Source: Firmicutes bacterium CAG:124
GTDB lineage: Bacteria > Bacillota > Clostridia > Oscillospirales > Oscillospiraceae
NCBI GenBank assembly: GCA_000432135.1
Contig: HF990638.1
Span: 1 to 37,339 of the forward strand
Direction: 5' to 3'
Length of the DNA stretch: 37,339 nucleotides
Within the stretch, counting starts at the first letter, position 1, and the number at the start of each line of letters is the position of its first letter. Positions 14,168 to 22,381 of the stretch are shown one piece after another. The notes below the pieces were generated by a model. It saw nothing but the letters and a program-made list of their open reading frames with translations. It was not told the origin of the DNA and made no database searches. The position numbers and the translations under genes are program-made.

Positions 14168-15115
14168 TTACATCAGACAATCCAGTAATTCTTCCGCCCG
14201 TTCGCCCGCAAGCGTCCGGCAAAGCTCCAGAAACAGCGCCGGATCGAGCCGGACGCCGTTCAGCATGGCGCACAGCGCCTGCGCGTCAAGCGCGTCAGAG
14301 CGCACCTCGGCATTGCGGAGCAGGCCGCGCCTGGCCTCATACCGCACAAAAATCGGTTTCCCGGCAAATTCGGCACTCTTTTCATACGTAAAGGCCGGGG
14401 TCTTGCCCCACGTCCAGTCCCACGCATGATAAGTCTCATCCGCAAGCCTCCGTACCTCGGCCAGCTGCGGCTCTGTCAGCCGGATCTGCTCCGAGCCGGG
14501 CGGCAGCAACTGCTCCGCCAGCCGCTTTGCGAACGTGACGATCTCGCAGTCGTCCTTGAGATAAGGGCGCAGATTCGTGACCGTGCAGATGGCCGATTCC
14601 GTTCCCTTGGAGCAGAACGCGTCGTTTTTCCTGCCGGTCGTGATCTCATCCAGCAGCGACAGGTCGGAATCAAACAGCAGCGTCCCATGGTGCAGGACGC
14701 GCCCGCCCGCGATCTTCTGCGCACTGCCGGAGATTTTTTTGCCGTCCACGGCGATATCGCAGGTGCGGTTTTTCTGCGCCGGAACGCCGAGCGCGTTCAG
14801 CGCCCGGATGACCGGCTCCAGACAGCGGTCGTAGTCGAGCGGCCCCGTCTGGTCGGATATGAGCGTATAGTTGAGGTTCCCAAGGTCATGATAGACCGTC
14901 CCGCCGCCCGACATCCGGCGCACGACGGGAATCCCCCTGTCCAGAAGCGCACGCATATGCACCTCCCGGCAGATATTCTGATAGCACCCGACGACGACAG
15001 CAGGCCGGTTGCGCCACAGCAGCAGCACATCGCCCTCACGGTAGGTGCGGAACACATAGTCCTCAAACGCCTGATTAAAAAACGGGTCATGCGATGTTGT
15101 TTCGATTTGAATCAT
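14168..15115 (-). CDS. lplA: Lipoate-protein ligase A paralogue (second copy)
   Basis: First gene of the lipoyl operon, 315 residues. It has the complete ligase domain (RRMSGGGTVYHDLGNLNY; lysine in DGKKISGSAQK; HHGTLLFDSDL) and an accessory C-terminal domain. It differs strongly from the copy at 11929-13047, so this is an old paralogue pair. One may charge exogenous lipoate and the other transfer octanoate for LipA, since no lipB or lipM is seen nearby; this split is inferred. The start at 15115 has GGAAGGA about 6 bases upstream. The stop is 19 bases before the lipoyl-domain gene. Confidence 0.92.
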   Translation of the reverse strand: MIQIETTSHDPFFNQAFEDYVFRTYREGDVLLLWRNRPAVVVGCYQNICREVHMRALLDRGIPVVRRMSGGGTVYHDLGNLNYTLISDQTGPLDYDRCLEPVIRALNALGVPAQKNRTCDIAVDGKKISGSAQKIAGGRVLHHGTLLFDSDLSLLDEITTGRKNDAFCSKGTESAICTVTNLRPYLKDDCEIVTFAKRLAEQLLPPGSEQIRLTEPQLAEVRRLADETYHAWDWTWGKTPAFTYEKSAEFAGKPIFVRYEARRGLLRNAEVRSDALDAQALCAMLNGVRLDPALFLELCRTLAGERAEELLDCLM

Positions 15116-15148
15116 GCGGAAATCCTTCCGTTTCTGATTTCTTTTTTT

Positions 15149-15177
15149 ATTTTATCACAGGTATCCACAAAAAACAA
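15149..15177 (-). promoter_or_regulatory. Possible promoter of the lipoyl operon
   Basis: On the minus strand TTGTTT, a 17-base spacer and TAAAAT, about 35 bases upstream of the first lplA. The -35 is poor. Confidence 0.35.
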
Positions 15178-15200
15178 CAGAAAGCTGCGGGCGCGCACCG

Positions 15201-15246
15201 AAAGCCTTCCCCACTGGAGAAGGTGGCCCGAAGGGCCGGATGAGGG
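15201..15246. repeat. REP-like two-hairpin repeat
   Basis: CCTTCCCC-ACT-GGAGAAGG followed by GGCCC-GAA-GGGCC and GGATGAGGG. This composite is a familiar dispersed intergenic repeat of gut Clostridia, by my recollection. A worn relative (CTTCCCCGGAGGGAAAG) lies within the 3' end of the neighbouring ASKHA gene at about 15332-15352. Confidence 0.6.
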
Positions 15247-15304
15247 CCGGGGAACAGTTTCAATTTTTGGAAATCTCAAGCAAAATACAACTGCCTCAAC
15301 CGCA

Positions 15305-16888
15305 TCAGTCTGCTCCGCTTCGCTCCGCAGCCAGCTTCCCCGGAGGGAAAGTCTTGCTGCGTTCCCGCAGCCTCCGCATCACGCTCGGGTAGCGCGACGC
15401 GTCCGTGTGCGGCAGGAATCTGGCCGCCTGCATATTCTCTACGAATTTTTCCATCTCCCCGAACTGCACATACGTCGCAAGCGCGCGGATCTGATCCAGC
15501 CGTGCCCGGCAGCCCGTATCCAGCAGCAGGCGTTTTGCGCCTGCGAGGGAGGAGTTGCCGAGAATTTTGAATTTTTCGCGCGGCAGATCGGGGTACAGAC
15601 CGACCGTAATCGCGGATTCCAGATCATAATGCGTCCCGAAGCCGCCTGCGAGATAGAACGCGCCGATCTCCGACGGACTGACGTTCACGCTTTCCAGAAG
15701 CGTCGCGACCATCGTATGCGCGGCGGCCTTGCAGGTCAGAAATTCCCCGATGTCGTCCTGTGTAAAATAGAGCGGCACATTGCCGTCGTAGGCGTAGATG
15801 ATGGCCGGAACGTTGCGCTGTCTGGTATCGTCCCACACGTCGCAGATGCACGGCGAGGCGCTTTTCTGCAGATTTCCCGCTGAATCGATCCAGCCGGACA
15901 GAAACCCCTCCGCGATCAGATCGAGAATGCCGGAGCCGCAGATGCCCTTCGGCGGAAGGCCGCCGACCGTCTCATACCGGAGCCGGTTGTCAGGCCCGAT
16001 TTTGATGCGGCAGATCGCGCCCGGCTCGGCGCGCATACCGGATCTGCTGACCGCGCCCTCAAGCGCAGGCCCGGCGGCTCCTGCTCCCATGAGCAGAAAT
16101 TCCCGGCAGCCGAGCACCAGCTCGCCGTTTGTGCCGATATCGAGAAACAGCGCCAGATCCTCCCGCGTGTCGAGATCCGTCATCAGAAGACCGCTCGTGA
16201 TATCGCCGCCCAGATAATTTGCAATCGCGGGCATACAGAAAATATTCCCCGCGATGGGAAGTCCAAGCTCGGACGCGCGCAGAACGCCGGGGTCAAAAAA
16301 TACCGGCGTATAGGGACTCTGGAACACCTGCCACGGGTCGCAGCCGAGGAAAAAGTGCAGCATCGTCGTATTGCCGCCGACCGTCATGGCCGAGACAGCC
16401 TCCGGCGGAACACCAGCCTGCGCGCAGCAGCGCTCGATCATCTGCCGCACGTCGTCAAGCGTCAGCGCCTGAAGCGTGTGCAGATTGTCAGGGTTCTCCT
16501 TCACGGCCAGAATGCGGTCGAGGATGTTCGCGCCGAACTGCGTCTGGCTGTTGGTACAGGCTGCCTCCGCAAGCGTCTTCCCGGAGAGCAGGTCGACAAG
16601 CTCCATCTGCATCGTCGTGCTGCCGATATCAAGGCAAAGACCATAATTCCGGTCTGTCGTGTCTCCCGGCTCGACGCGCACGACATCCGTCCCGCCCGCA
16701 CCCGGGCAGAGCGTCACCGTAACGCGATAGCCCGCCTCGTGCAGCACCGGATACAGCTGCTGCATACACCCGAGCGTCAGCCGGCAGCCCTCCGGCAGCG
16801 CGGCCAGCAGCCGTTCCCGCGCGGCAAGCGTATCTCCGGCGGACGGCTCCGGCAGCGTCAGATATCGTTTTTCTGTCAATGCGTTCAT
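15305..16888 (-). CDS. RACo-like ASKHA ATPase (DUF4445), without iron-sulfur domain
   Basis: Member of the family of reductive activators of corrinoid proteins (RACo/RamA), which use ATP to drive reduction of inactive cob(II)alamin. The 527 residues contain the linker (about 1-75) and the ASKHA fold: phosphate-1 loop LDIGSTTMQMELVD, connecting motif VGGNTTMLHF, second loop LFLDIGTNGELVLG, GAGAAGPALEGA, GGLPPKGICGSGILDL, and adenosine motif YLAGGFGTHYD. The N-terminal 2Fe-2S ferredoxin domain of true RACo is missing. The last 25 residues look like translated REP-type repeat and are probably an acquired tail. The ATG at 16888 has GAGGAG at 5 bases. It is 9 bases downstream of an unknown gene, so they form one operon. 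The substrate corrinoid protein is not in the window. Confidence 0.85.
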   Translation of the reverse strand: MNALTEKRYLTLPEPSAGDTLAARERLLAALPEGCRLTLGCMQQLYPVLHEAGYRVTVTLCPGAGGTDVVRVEPGDTTDRNYGLCLDIGSTTMQMELVDLLSGKTLAEAACTNSQTQFGANILDRILAVKENPDNLHTLQALTLDDVRQMIERCCAQAGVPPEAVSAMTVGGNTTMLHFFLGCDPWQVFQSPYTPVFFDPGVLRASELGLPIAGNIFCMPAIANYLGGDITSGLLMTDLDTREDLALFLDIGTNGELVLGCREFLLMGAGAAGPALEGAVSRSGMRAEPGAICRIKIGPDNRLRYETVGGLPPKGICGSGILDLIAEGFLSGWIDSAGNLQKSASPCICDVWDDTRQRNVPAIIYAYDGNVPLYFTQDDIGEFLTCKAAAHTMVATLLESVNVSPSEIGAFYLAGGFGTHYDLESAITVGLYPDLPREKFKILGNSSLAGAKRLLLDTGCRARLDQIRALATYVQFGEMEKFVENMQAARFLPHTDASRYPSVMRRLRERSKTFPPGKLAAERSGAD

Positions 16889-16897
16889 AAAGACTCC

Positions 16898-17323
16898 TCA
16901 CGCCCGGCTTCCCAGCAGGAAGCAGAGGATCCCGTAGCCGGGGGCAAGCAGGTCGAAGACCCACCGGTTCGCGTCGACGCTGCGCTCGCCCATATCGATC
17001 ACGGCGGTCGCGTTTTTCAGCCGCTTCGCCGTTTTGTAAAGCCTTCTGTCCTGATGCCCGTGCGCCTCTCCGGCGCGCATCCAGCGGTCAAAAATGCCGT
17101 CCAGATACGCGTGGATCAGCAGCTCCGTGGCCATGGAGCGCTCCGTAATGTGCAGCTGCGCGCCGTGCTCCGCCGCGTAGCCGTCCAGAATCATGCGGCT
17201 GAGCGGCAGCGAGCCGTTGCCCCGCTGCCGCAGATAGGTCATAAGCGCGCCGTTCGTCGTCAGATGCACGGCGCGGTCCGTATAGGAAAGCTCCACGCCC
17301 TCCGGCAGCCTCTGTGTTTCCAT
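16898..17323 (-). CDS. Conserved hypothetical protein, partner of the ASKHA gene
   Basis: I do not recognise this 141-residue protein. It starts at 17323 with AAAGGAAG 8 bases upstream. The N-terminal half is polar and may be a small alpha/beta fold (VELSYTDRAVHLTTNGALMTYLRQ); the middle is helical and rich in Arg and His (HGHQDRRLYKTAKRLKN). The end is a hydrophobic stretch (VFDLLAPGYGILCFLLG) that could be a membrane-associating helix. No Cys motif for an iron-sulfur cluster is seen, so it does not obviously replace the missing ferredoxin domain of its neighbour. It has its own promoter and sits 9 bases from the ASKHA gene, which implies a shared process. Confidence 0.8.
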   Translation of the reverse strand: METQRLPEGVELSYTDRAVHLTTNGALMTYLRQRGNGSLPLSRMILDGYAAEHGAQLHITERSMATELLIHAYLDGIFDRWMRAGEAHGHQDRRLYKTAKRLKNATAVIDMGERSVDANRWVFDLLAPGYGILCFLLGSRA

Positions 17324-17349
17324 GCAATGCGCTTCCTTTGTTTTTTCTT

Positions 17350-17378
17350 ATCTTACCACATCCCGCGCAGCCGCGCAA
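17350..17378 (-). promoter_or_regulatory. Promoter of the hypothetical-ASKHA operon
   Basis: On the minus strand TTGCGC, a 17-base spacer and TAAGAT, 26 bases before the start codon. Confidence 0.6.
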
Positions 17379-17408
17379 GGCTTCCCTTATCCTGCGGAGC
17401 ATGGCACG

Positions 17409-17442
17409 AAAATGCCCGGACGGCAGCGCGTCCGGGCATTTT
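17409..17442 (-). terminator. Terminator of the parC-yitT-lipoprotein unit
   Basis: A perfect 14-bp stem (AAAATGCCCGGACG and CGTCCGGGCATTTT) with a 6-base loop, placed directly after the lipoprotein stop. The A/T ends of the stem supply the U tract on either strand. Confidence 0.8.
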
Positions 17443-17443
17443 G

Positions 17444-18667
17444 TCAGGTCTGTTCGTCAGAAATGGGAGGCTGCGGCTCCTCCGGCGGTGCAGGCTCCTC
17501 GTCAGGGGGAACGGCTGTGCCGGGGTCTTCCTCAGCGGGAGGCGCAGACTCTTCCGGGTCCTCGACGGGCGGCTCCTCCGGAACGGGTGCCGGGCAGGCG
17601 GGCGTCTGGGGCTGATCCCAGTAATATTCGCCCGTCATATCCTCGTCATAGCGCAGCCGGAGCGTTCCGCCGCCAAGCAGGTCGCGCAGGATATCGACGT
17701 GGCAGTAGCCGCCGTCAAGCTGCATGATGTTCCAGTAATAGCTTTCGCTGCCGCGCATACCGCTGACGGTCTGGCAGGTAAGGCCCGCCTCATCGCACAG
17801 CAGCTGCCAGCTCTGCGCCATGCTTTTGCTGTCGGCAATGCCCTGGCAGAGCGCGGAATAGACCGGGGTGCGGCTGGTGCCCTCCTGATATGGGAAGCGC
17901 TCGGCCAGATAGGTAAACAGCAGCGAGGCCTTTTCCGTCTCACTCGTGCAGTAGCGGACATAAATTTCCGCCGCGCGCAGACTCTCGGATACGTCCTGCT
18001 GCATACTCCGCAGCTCCAGCCGGGAGGCCGGATAGTCGAATACCAGCTCCACAATGCGGTTGCGGGCGTCAGCCGGATAGGACGTGACGGTCAGCTCCGG
18101 CTGCGCGGACTGCTCCTTCAGATGCGCGCCGCAGTAATCCTGCACAAGCGCCGCATAGTCGGGCTGGCCCGGATAGGTCGCGTAGAGCGTCAGATGGTCG
18201 TCGTAATTCTCCAGCGCCTGACACAGCAGACGCTTTGCCTCCGACTCGCTGCCGACATATTCGATCTCGTCCAGCGGCGTGCGCACATCGCGGAACGTGA
18301 TATCGATCCTGATCTCGTAATAGGCGACGATCAGCGTACAGTCGTGCGTGATATAGTCGATGGCGTACGCGCCGATCGGATCCTCGCGCGAAAACTCGTA
18401 CACGGCGGCGGGAAGATCCTCCTCGACGTCGCCGGAATATTGGCTCGTATGGATCACGCCATGCTCCACGCCGTTCTGCACGAGCGTCCGCAGGGCGTTC
18501 TTGAGCGATTTATAATCGCGAACCGTCAGCACGTCGCTCTGCGGCTCGGCCTTTGTGCCCGTGTTGTGCGGGGTCACAAGGGTGTAGGAGGACGGGACCA
18601 GCCTGCTGCACCCGCACAGGGCTGCCAGCAGCAGAGCAAGCGCAGCCGTCATCATCCAGCGTTTCAA
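17444..18667 (-). CDS. Lipoprotein with degenerate transglutaminase-like domain
   Basis: A secreted lipoprotein of 407 residues. The start is TTG at 18667, supported by AAGGAGG at 6 bases. The signal peptide ends in the lipobox LCGC (Cys20). A transglutaminase-like core lies at about residues 240-345: the Cys region is ALCQGIADS, and the segment VSGMRGSESYYWNIMQLDG is followed by YCHVDILRD. In active members the middle motif reads HAWN; here His is Tyr, so the Cys-His-Asp triad is broken and catalysis is unlikely. The C-terminal 50 residues are a Pro/Glu-rich spacer. A role in cell-wall binding or scaffolding would fit but is inferred. It is the last gene of the unit with yitT and parC (18 bases after yitT). 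Confidence 0.82.
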   Translation of the reverse strand: MKRWMMTAALALLLAALCGCSRLVPSSYTLVTPHNTGTKAEPQSDVLTVRDYKSLKNALRTLVQNGVEHGVIHTSQYSGDVEEDLPAAVYEFSREDPIGAYAIDYITHDCTLIVAYYEIRIDITFRDVRTPLDEIEYVGSESEAKRLLCQALENYDDHLTLYATYPGQPDYAALVQDYCGAHLKEQSAQPELTVTSYPADARNRIVELVFDYPASRLELRSMQQDVSESLRAAEIYVRYCTSETEKASLLFTYLAERFPYQEGTSRTPVYSALCQGIADSKSMAQSWQLLCDEAGLTCQTVSGMRGSESYYWNIMQLDGGYCHVDILRDLLGGGTLRLRYDEDMTGEYYWDQPQTPACPAPVPEEPPVEDPEESAPPAEEDPGTAVPPDEEPAPPEEPQPPISDEQT

Positions 18668-18685
18668 AGCAGCCCCTCCTTGCCG

Positions 18686-19552
18686 TTATAATTCCTCACC
18701 CGAGACGCGGAAGCCCTCGCCCAGGACCTGGTGCGCGGGAAGCAGGATCACAAACGCGTCCGGATCGATCTCACGCACGATGGATTTCAGCTCCGGCAGC
18801 TCCTTCTGCCGCACGGCGGACATCAGCACGGGCCGGGGACTGCCGGTATAGCTGCCGCTGCCCTCCAGTACGGTCGCGCCGCGGTCGAGCCGGGTTCCAA
18901 TCTGCTCGGAGACGGTCTGGTAGTGCTCGGAGATGATCAGCGCGACGGTCGAATGATCCAGCCCGTAGAGCAGCTGATCCATCACGAACGACGATGCCGC
19001 CAGCGGAAGCGCACTGTAGAGCGTCTTGGACAGATCGTGGAACACGATGCCGGTCAGCGTGATGATGAACAGGTCGATCGCCAGCATGACCTTGCCGAGA
19101 CTGGCCGAGCGGAAGCGGCGGCGCAGCAGTCTGGCTGCAATATCGGAGCCGCCCGTCGAGCCCCCGGACAGGAACACAAGGCCGATGCCAAGCCCGACAA
19201 GAATGCCGCCATAGAGGCTGTCGAGCAGAATTTCCGTTTTCGGCGCGGGGATAAAGGCGAACAGATCGATGAATACGGAGCTCAGCAGCATCCCGGACAG
19301 CGAACCGAACAGAAATTTTCTGCCAAGCTTCTTTGCGCCGAGGACAAACAGCGGTACGTTCAAAAGCATGGTGATCACGCCGATCTGGCCGAAGCCCAGA
19401 AGCTCGCGCAGGACCATCGCCAGACCGCTCATGCCGCCGACGTTCAGATTGTTCGGCTCCAGAAACAGATCGAAGCCGAGTGCGAAAATGGCGCTGCCAA
19501 GGGTGATCTTCCATCCCATCTGCCAGATGGTCTTGAGCGTTTCACGTTTCAA
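18686..19552 (-). CDS. YitT-family membrane protein (DUF161/DUF2179)
   Basis: A 288-residue integral membrane protein: about five hydrophobic helices (for example MGWKITLGSAIFALGFDLFL and LYGGILVGLGIGLVFLSGG, the latter ending in the conserved GGSTGGSDI) and a soluble C-terminal DUF2179 domain from about residue 205 (GLDHSTVALIISE to the end). Function of the family is not settled. The start is TTG at 19552, with GGGAGG 8 bases upstream. It lies 28 bases after parC and 18 before the lipoprotein gene, with no terminator between, so the three are probably cotranscribed. Confidence 0.92.
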   Translation of the reverse strand: MKRETLKTIWQMGWKITLGSAIFALGFDLFLEPNNLNVGGMSGLAMVLRELLGFGQIGVITMLLNVPLFVLGAKKLGRKFLFGSLSGMLLSSVFIDLFAFIPAPKTEILLDSLYGGILVGLGIGLVFLSGGSTGGSDIAARLLRRRFRSASLGKVMLAIDLFIITLTGIVFHDLSKTLYSALPLAASSFVMDQLLYGLDHSTVALIISEHYQTVSEQIGTRLDRGATVLEGSGSYTGSPRPVLMSAVRQKELPELKSIVREIDPDAFVILLPAHQVLGEGFRVSGEEL

Positions 19553-19580
19553 ACCGTCGTCCTCCCGTACTTCTTTTTTA

Positions 19581-21818
19581 TCAGATATCCAGCTTCATCT
19601 GTGTTTCGCCGACGTCCTCTCCGCGCAGGAGCGCGCCTGCGGCGGGCAGCGTCCGGGCCGAATAGCGGCCTACGTTGCTGAGCGGTGTTTTTTCCAGCTC
19701 CGCGGCCGATTCGATGGCGGCCTTTCGCTTCAGGCTCATCACAGCGACGCCCTGCGTCGCGCGCGTGGTCTTGGCGGAAAGCTGCGCCGTGGAGAACACG
19801 AGCACGCGCCCGTCCGTTGCGCGGATGACGATCTGCTTTTCCTCCGGCAGATCGATCACGGCCCGGAGCGGGCTCTTGTCGGAGTATGCGCCCGTCAGCC
19901 GCTTGCGGTTGGATTTGGTGTCATAGCAGCTCGCAGCGACCTTCGCCGCCTTGCCGTTTTCAAAGACGAAGAGCAGATTGCCCTCGTATTTTCCGGGGAA
20001 AATGACCGTCAGGAAGCTCTCGCCCTCATCGAAGCCGAGCTTACCGGGCAGGAAATCGCCGAGCGTGGAGGCTTTTCCATCGGCAAAATCGGAAATTTTC
20101 GTCTTGTAGACCTGATATTTGTCGGTAAAGACCAGCATCTCCTCACTGTTCTGCGCCGGGCGGGTCAGAAGCAGGCTGTCGCCCTCCTTGAATTTCTGTT
20201 CGCCGGACATCCGCAGCGACTGCGCTGTGATCTTCTTGAAATAGCCCTCGCGGGAGAGGAAGACCGTGACGGGATAGTCGTTTTCCGGCTCGTCGTCCGG
20301 CTCCTGCGGAAGCTCGTGGTCATACACAAGGGTCGTCCTGCGCTCCTTACCGTATTTCTGCGCGACCTGCTCCAGCTCCTTGCAGATGAGCGCCTGCACC
20401 TTTTTCTCAGAGCCGAGCGTCGCTTCGAGGTCGGCGATCTCCTTTTCAAGGGACTCCGTCTCCTTCAACCGGCTCAGGATGAATTCCTTGTTGATGTTGC
20501 GCAGCTTGATCTCCGCGACGTATTCCGCCTGTACCTGATCGATGCCGAAGCCGATCATGAGGTTCGGGACGACCTCCGCATCCAGCTCTGTCTCGCGGAT
20601 GATGCGGATGGCCTTGTCGATATCGAGAAGAATTTTGCCGAGGCCCTTCAGCAGGTGCAGCTTGTCCTTCTTTTTGTTCATCTGGAAATACAGCCGGCGG
20701 CGAACGCATTCGGTGCGCCACGCCGTCCACTCGGAGAAAATTTCGCGCACGCCCATCACGCGCGGCATACCGGCAATGAGAATGTTGAAGTTGCAGCCGA
20801 ACGCATCCTGCAGCGTCGTCGTCTTGAACAGCTTCTGCATGAGCTTGTCCGGGTCCGCGCCGCGCTTCAAGTCGATGGTGAGCTTCAGACCGTTCAGGTC
20901 GGTTTCATCGCGCATATCGCTGATCTCGCGGATCTTATTTGCCTTGATCAGCTCGGCGACTTTGTCCAGAATGATCTCCGTGGCCGTTGTGTAGGGGATC
21001 TCGTAGATCTCGATCATGTTCCCGTCCTTGACATAGCGCCATTTCGCCCGCAGGCGGAACGAGCCGCGGCCCGTTTCGTAGATCTGCTGCATCTGGGCAG
21101 GATCGTAGAGAATTTCGCCGCCCGTCGGGAAATCCGGGGCCGGAAGCGTGTCCAGCAGATCCGCGTTCGGGTTTTTGATGAGCGCGATCGCCGTGCGGCA
21201 GACCTCGGCCAGATTGAACGAGCAGATATTCGACGCCATGCCGACAGCGATGCCCATGTTGGCCGAGACCAGCACGTTCGGGAACGTTGTCGGCAGCAGC
21301 ACAGGCTCCTGCATGGAGCCGTCGTAATTGTCGACAAAATCGACGGTATCGGCGTCGATATCGCGGAACAGCTCGGCGCAGATCGGCTCGAGCTTCGCTT
21401 CGGTGTAACGCGAGGCGGCGTAGGCCATATCGCGCGAATAGACCTTGCCGAAGTTGCCCTTGGAGTCGACGAACGGGTGCAGCAGCGTCTCGTTGCCGCG
21501 CGCCAGACGCACCATCGTCTCATAGATGGCGGCATCGCCGTGCGGGTTCAGCTTCATCGTCTGGCCGACGATGTTGGCGGATTTGGTGCGGGGCTTTGTG
21601 AGAAGCCCCATTTCGTACATGGTGTACAGAAGCTTGCGGTGCGACGGCTTGAAGCCGTCGATCTCCGGAATGGCGCGCGAGACGATGACCGACATGGCGT
21701 AGGGCATATAGTTGGACTCCAGCGTCTGACAGATCGGCTGCTCGAGCACCTCCGCCCGCAGCCCCATCACATTCGGGTCGTCATGCTTTTTGCTTTCCGG
21801 TTGTTTTTTCTTTGGCAT
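19581..21818 (-). CDS. parC: Topoisomerase IV-type subunit A (ParC/GyrA family)
   Basis: DNA-cleaving subunit of a type IIA topoisomerase, 745 residues. The ATG at 21818 follows AAGGAA by 10 bases; the 23 open codons upstream are rejected. The catalytic tyrosine is Tyr138 in AASRYTE, next to Arg137. The quinolone region reads NPHGDAAIYE (91-100), so Ala replaces the usual Ser and Glu replaces Asp of GyrA. A long coiled-coil (about 440-490, KETESLEKEIADLEATLGSE) is followed by a short beta-pinwheel without the GyrA box QRRGGKG, which supports a ParC-like, decatenating enzyme. The partner B subunit is the next gene upstream, but 563 bases of palindromes intervene. Confidence 0.93.
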   Translation of the reverse strand: MPKKKQPESKKHDDPNVMGLRAEVLEQPICQTLESNYMPYAMSVIVSRAIPEIDGFKPSHRKLLYTMYEMGLLTKPRTKSANIVGQTMKLNPHGDAAIYETMVRLARGNETLLHPFVDSKGNFGKVYSRDMAYAASRYTEAKLEPICAELFRDIDADTVDFVDNYDGSMQEPVLLPTTFPNVLVSANMGIAVGMASNICSFNLAEVCRTAIALIKNPNADLLDTLPAPDFPTGGEILYDPAQMQQIYETGRGSFRLRAKWRYVKDGNMIEIYEIPYTTATEIILDKVAELIKANKIREISDMRDETDLNGLKLTIDLKRGADPDKLMQKLFKTTTLQDAFGCNFNILIAGMPRVMGVREIFSEWTAWRTECVRRRLYFQMNKKKDKLHLLKGLGKILLDIDKAIRIIRETELDAEVVPNLMIGFGIDQVQAEYVAEIKLRNINKEFILSRLKETESLEKEIADLEATLGSEKKVQALICKELEQVAQKYGKERRTTLVYDHELPQEPDDEPENDYPVTVFLSREGYFKKITAQSLRMSGEQKFKEGDSLLLTRPAQNSEEMLVFTDKYQVYKTKISDFADGKASTLGDFLPGKLGFDEGESFLTVIFPGKYEGNLLFVFENGKAAKVAASCYDTKSNRKRLTGAYSDKSPLRAVIDLPEEKQIVIRATDGRVLVFSTAQLSAKTTRATQGVAVMSLKRKAAIESAAELEKTPLSNVGRYSARTLPAAGALLRGEDVGETQMKLDI

Positions 21819-22381
21819 AGTTGATCGTTCCTTATGATTTGACGATATATGCCGGGGCAGACAGCGGCAGGATCGTGAGCTGGTCATGCCTCCGGCGGCC
21901 CATTCTTTTCCGCCTTGCCGGAAAAGAATGGGGAGAAAAGGGGCGCTCGGTTACGTTTGGTGCATACTGCGGGTGCTATTCAGGCAGGAACCTGTTTTTT
22001 AGTCGTTACAATCACACATAGCCACCCTACGAGAGTTTTGGTACGCGCCGCCTGTTACGGTACGGCCCAATTTGTGAGTCGCTGCGTTTGAATAGGTGCG
22101 GTAAATTAGTCCTGCAGCCAAAATTTGCAGGATTGTACGGATTTGCCGAGACCTCTGCAAATCTTTTTCGAACAGCATCAGAAATTTTGAACTGCTCCAA
22201 ATCTCGCGGGAAAGATCCAAGAAAACCGAAGCGGTTTTCTTGGTCGCTTTAAGGGGGTCCGGGGGGAAATCGAAATCCCCCCGGGCTCGTTTTCTTTTTG
22301 TCACTTTTTCTTTTGGAGAAGCAAAAGAAAAAGTGAGACCGCACCCGCGAATTTGCAGAAGACTATCAGCCCTATGCCGCC
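21819..22381. repeat. Palindrome-rich intergenic region between parE and parC
   Basis: No gene was found in these 563 bases. Five hairpins can be read: 21901-21930 (12-bp stem, CATTCTTTTCCG), 22110-22132 (7 bp), 22217-22243 (12 bp, CCAAGAAAACCG), 22259-22284 (9 bp, CCGGGGGGA) and 22301-22336 (15 bp, TCACTTTTTCTTTTG). None is tied clearly to transcription stop, although the last, near the parE stop, has T-rich sequence on its minus-strand side. The set looks like several dispersed repeats nested together, making a separate parC promoter likely. Confidence 0.7.

Noticed and set aside
16355..18691. A 778-codon open frame on the plus strand
   Set aside because: It runs antisense to the ASKHA, hypothetical and lipoprotein genes, has Arg/His-rich low-complexity translation, no ribosome site and no recognisable domain; it is a product of high GC.
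19269..21824. An 851-codon open frame on the plus strand
   Set aside because: Antisense shadow of parC, whose motifs and start are clear on the minus strand.
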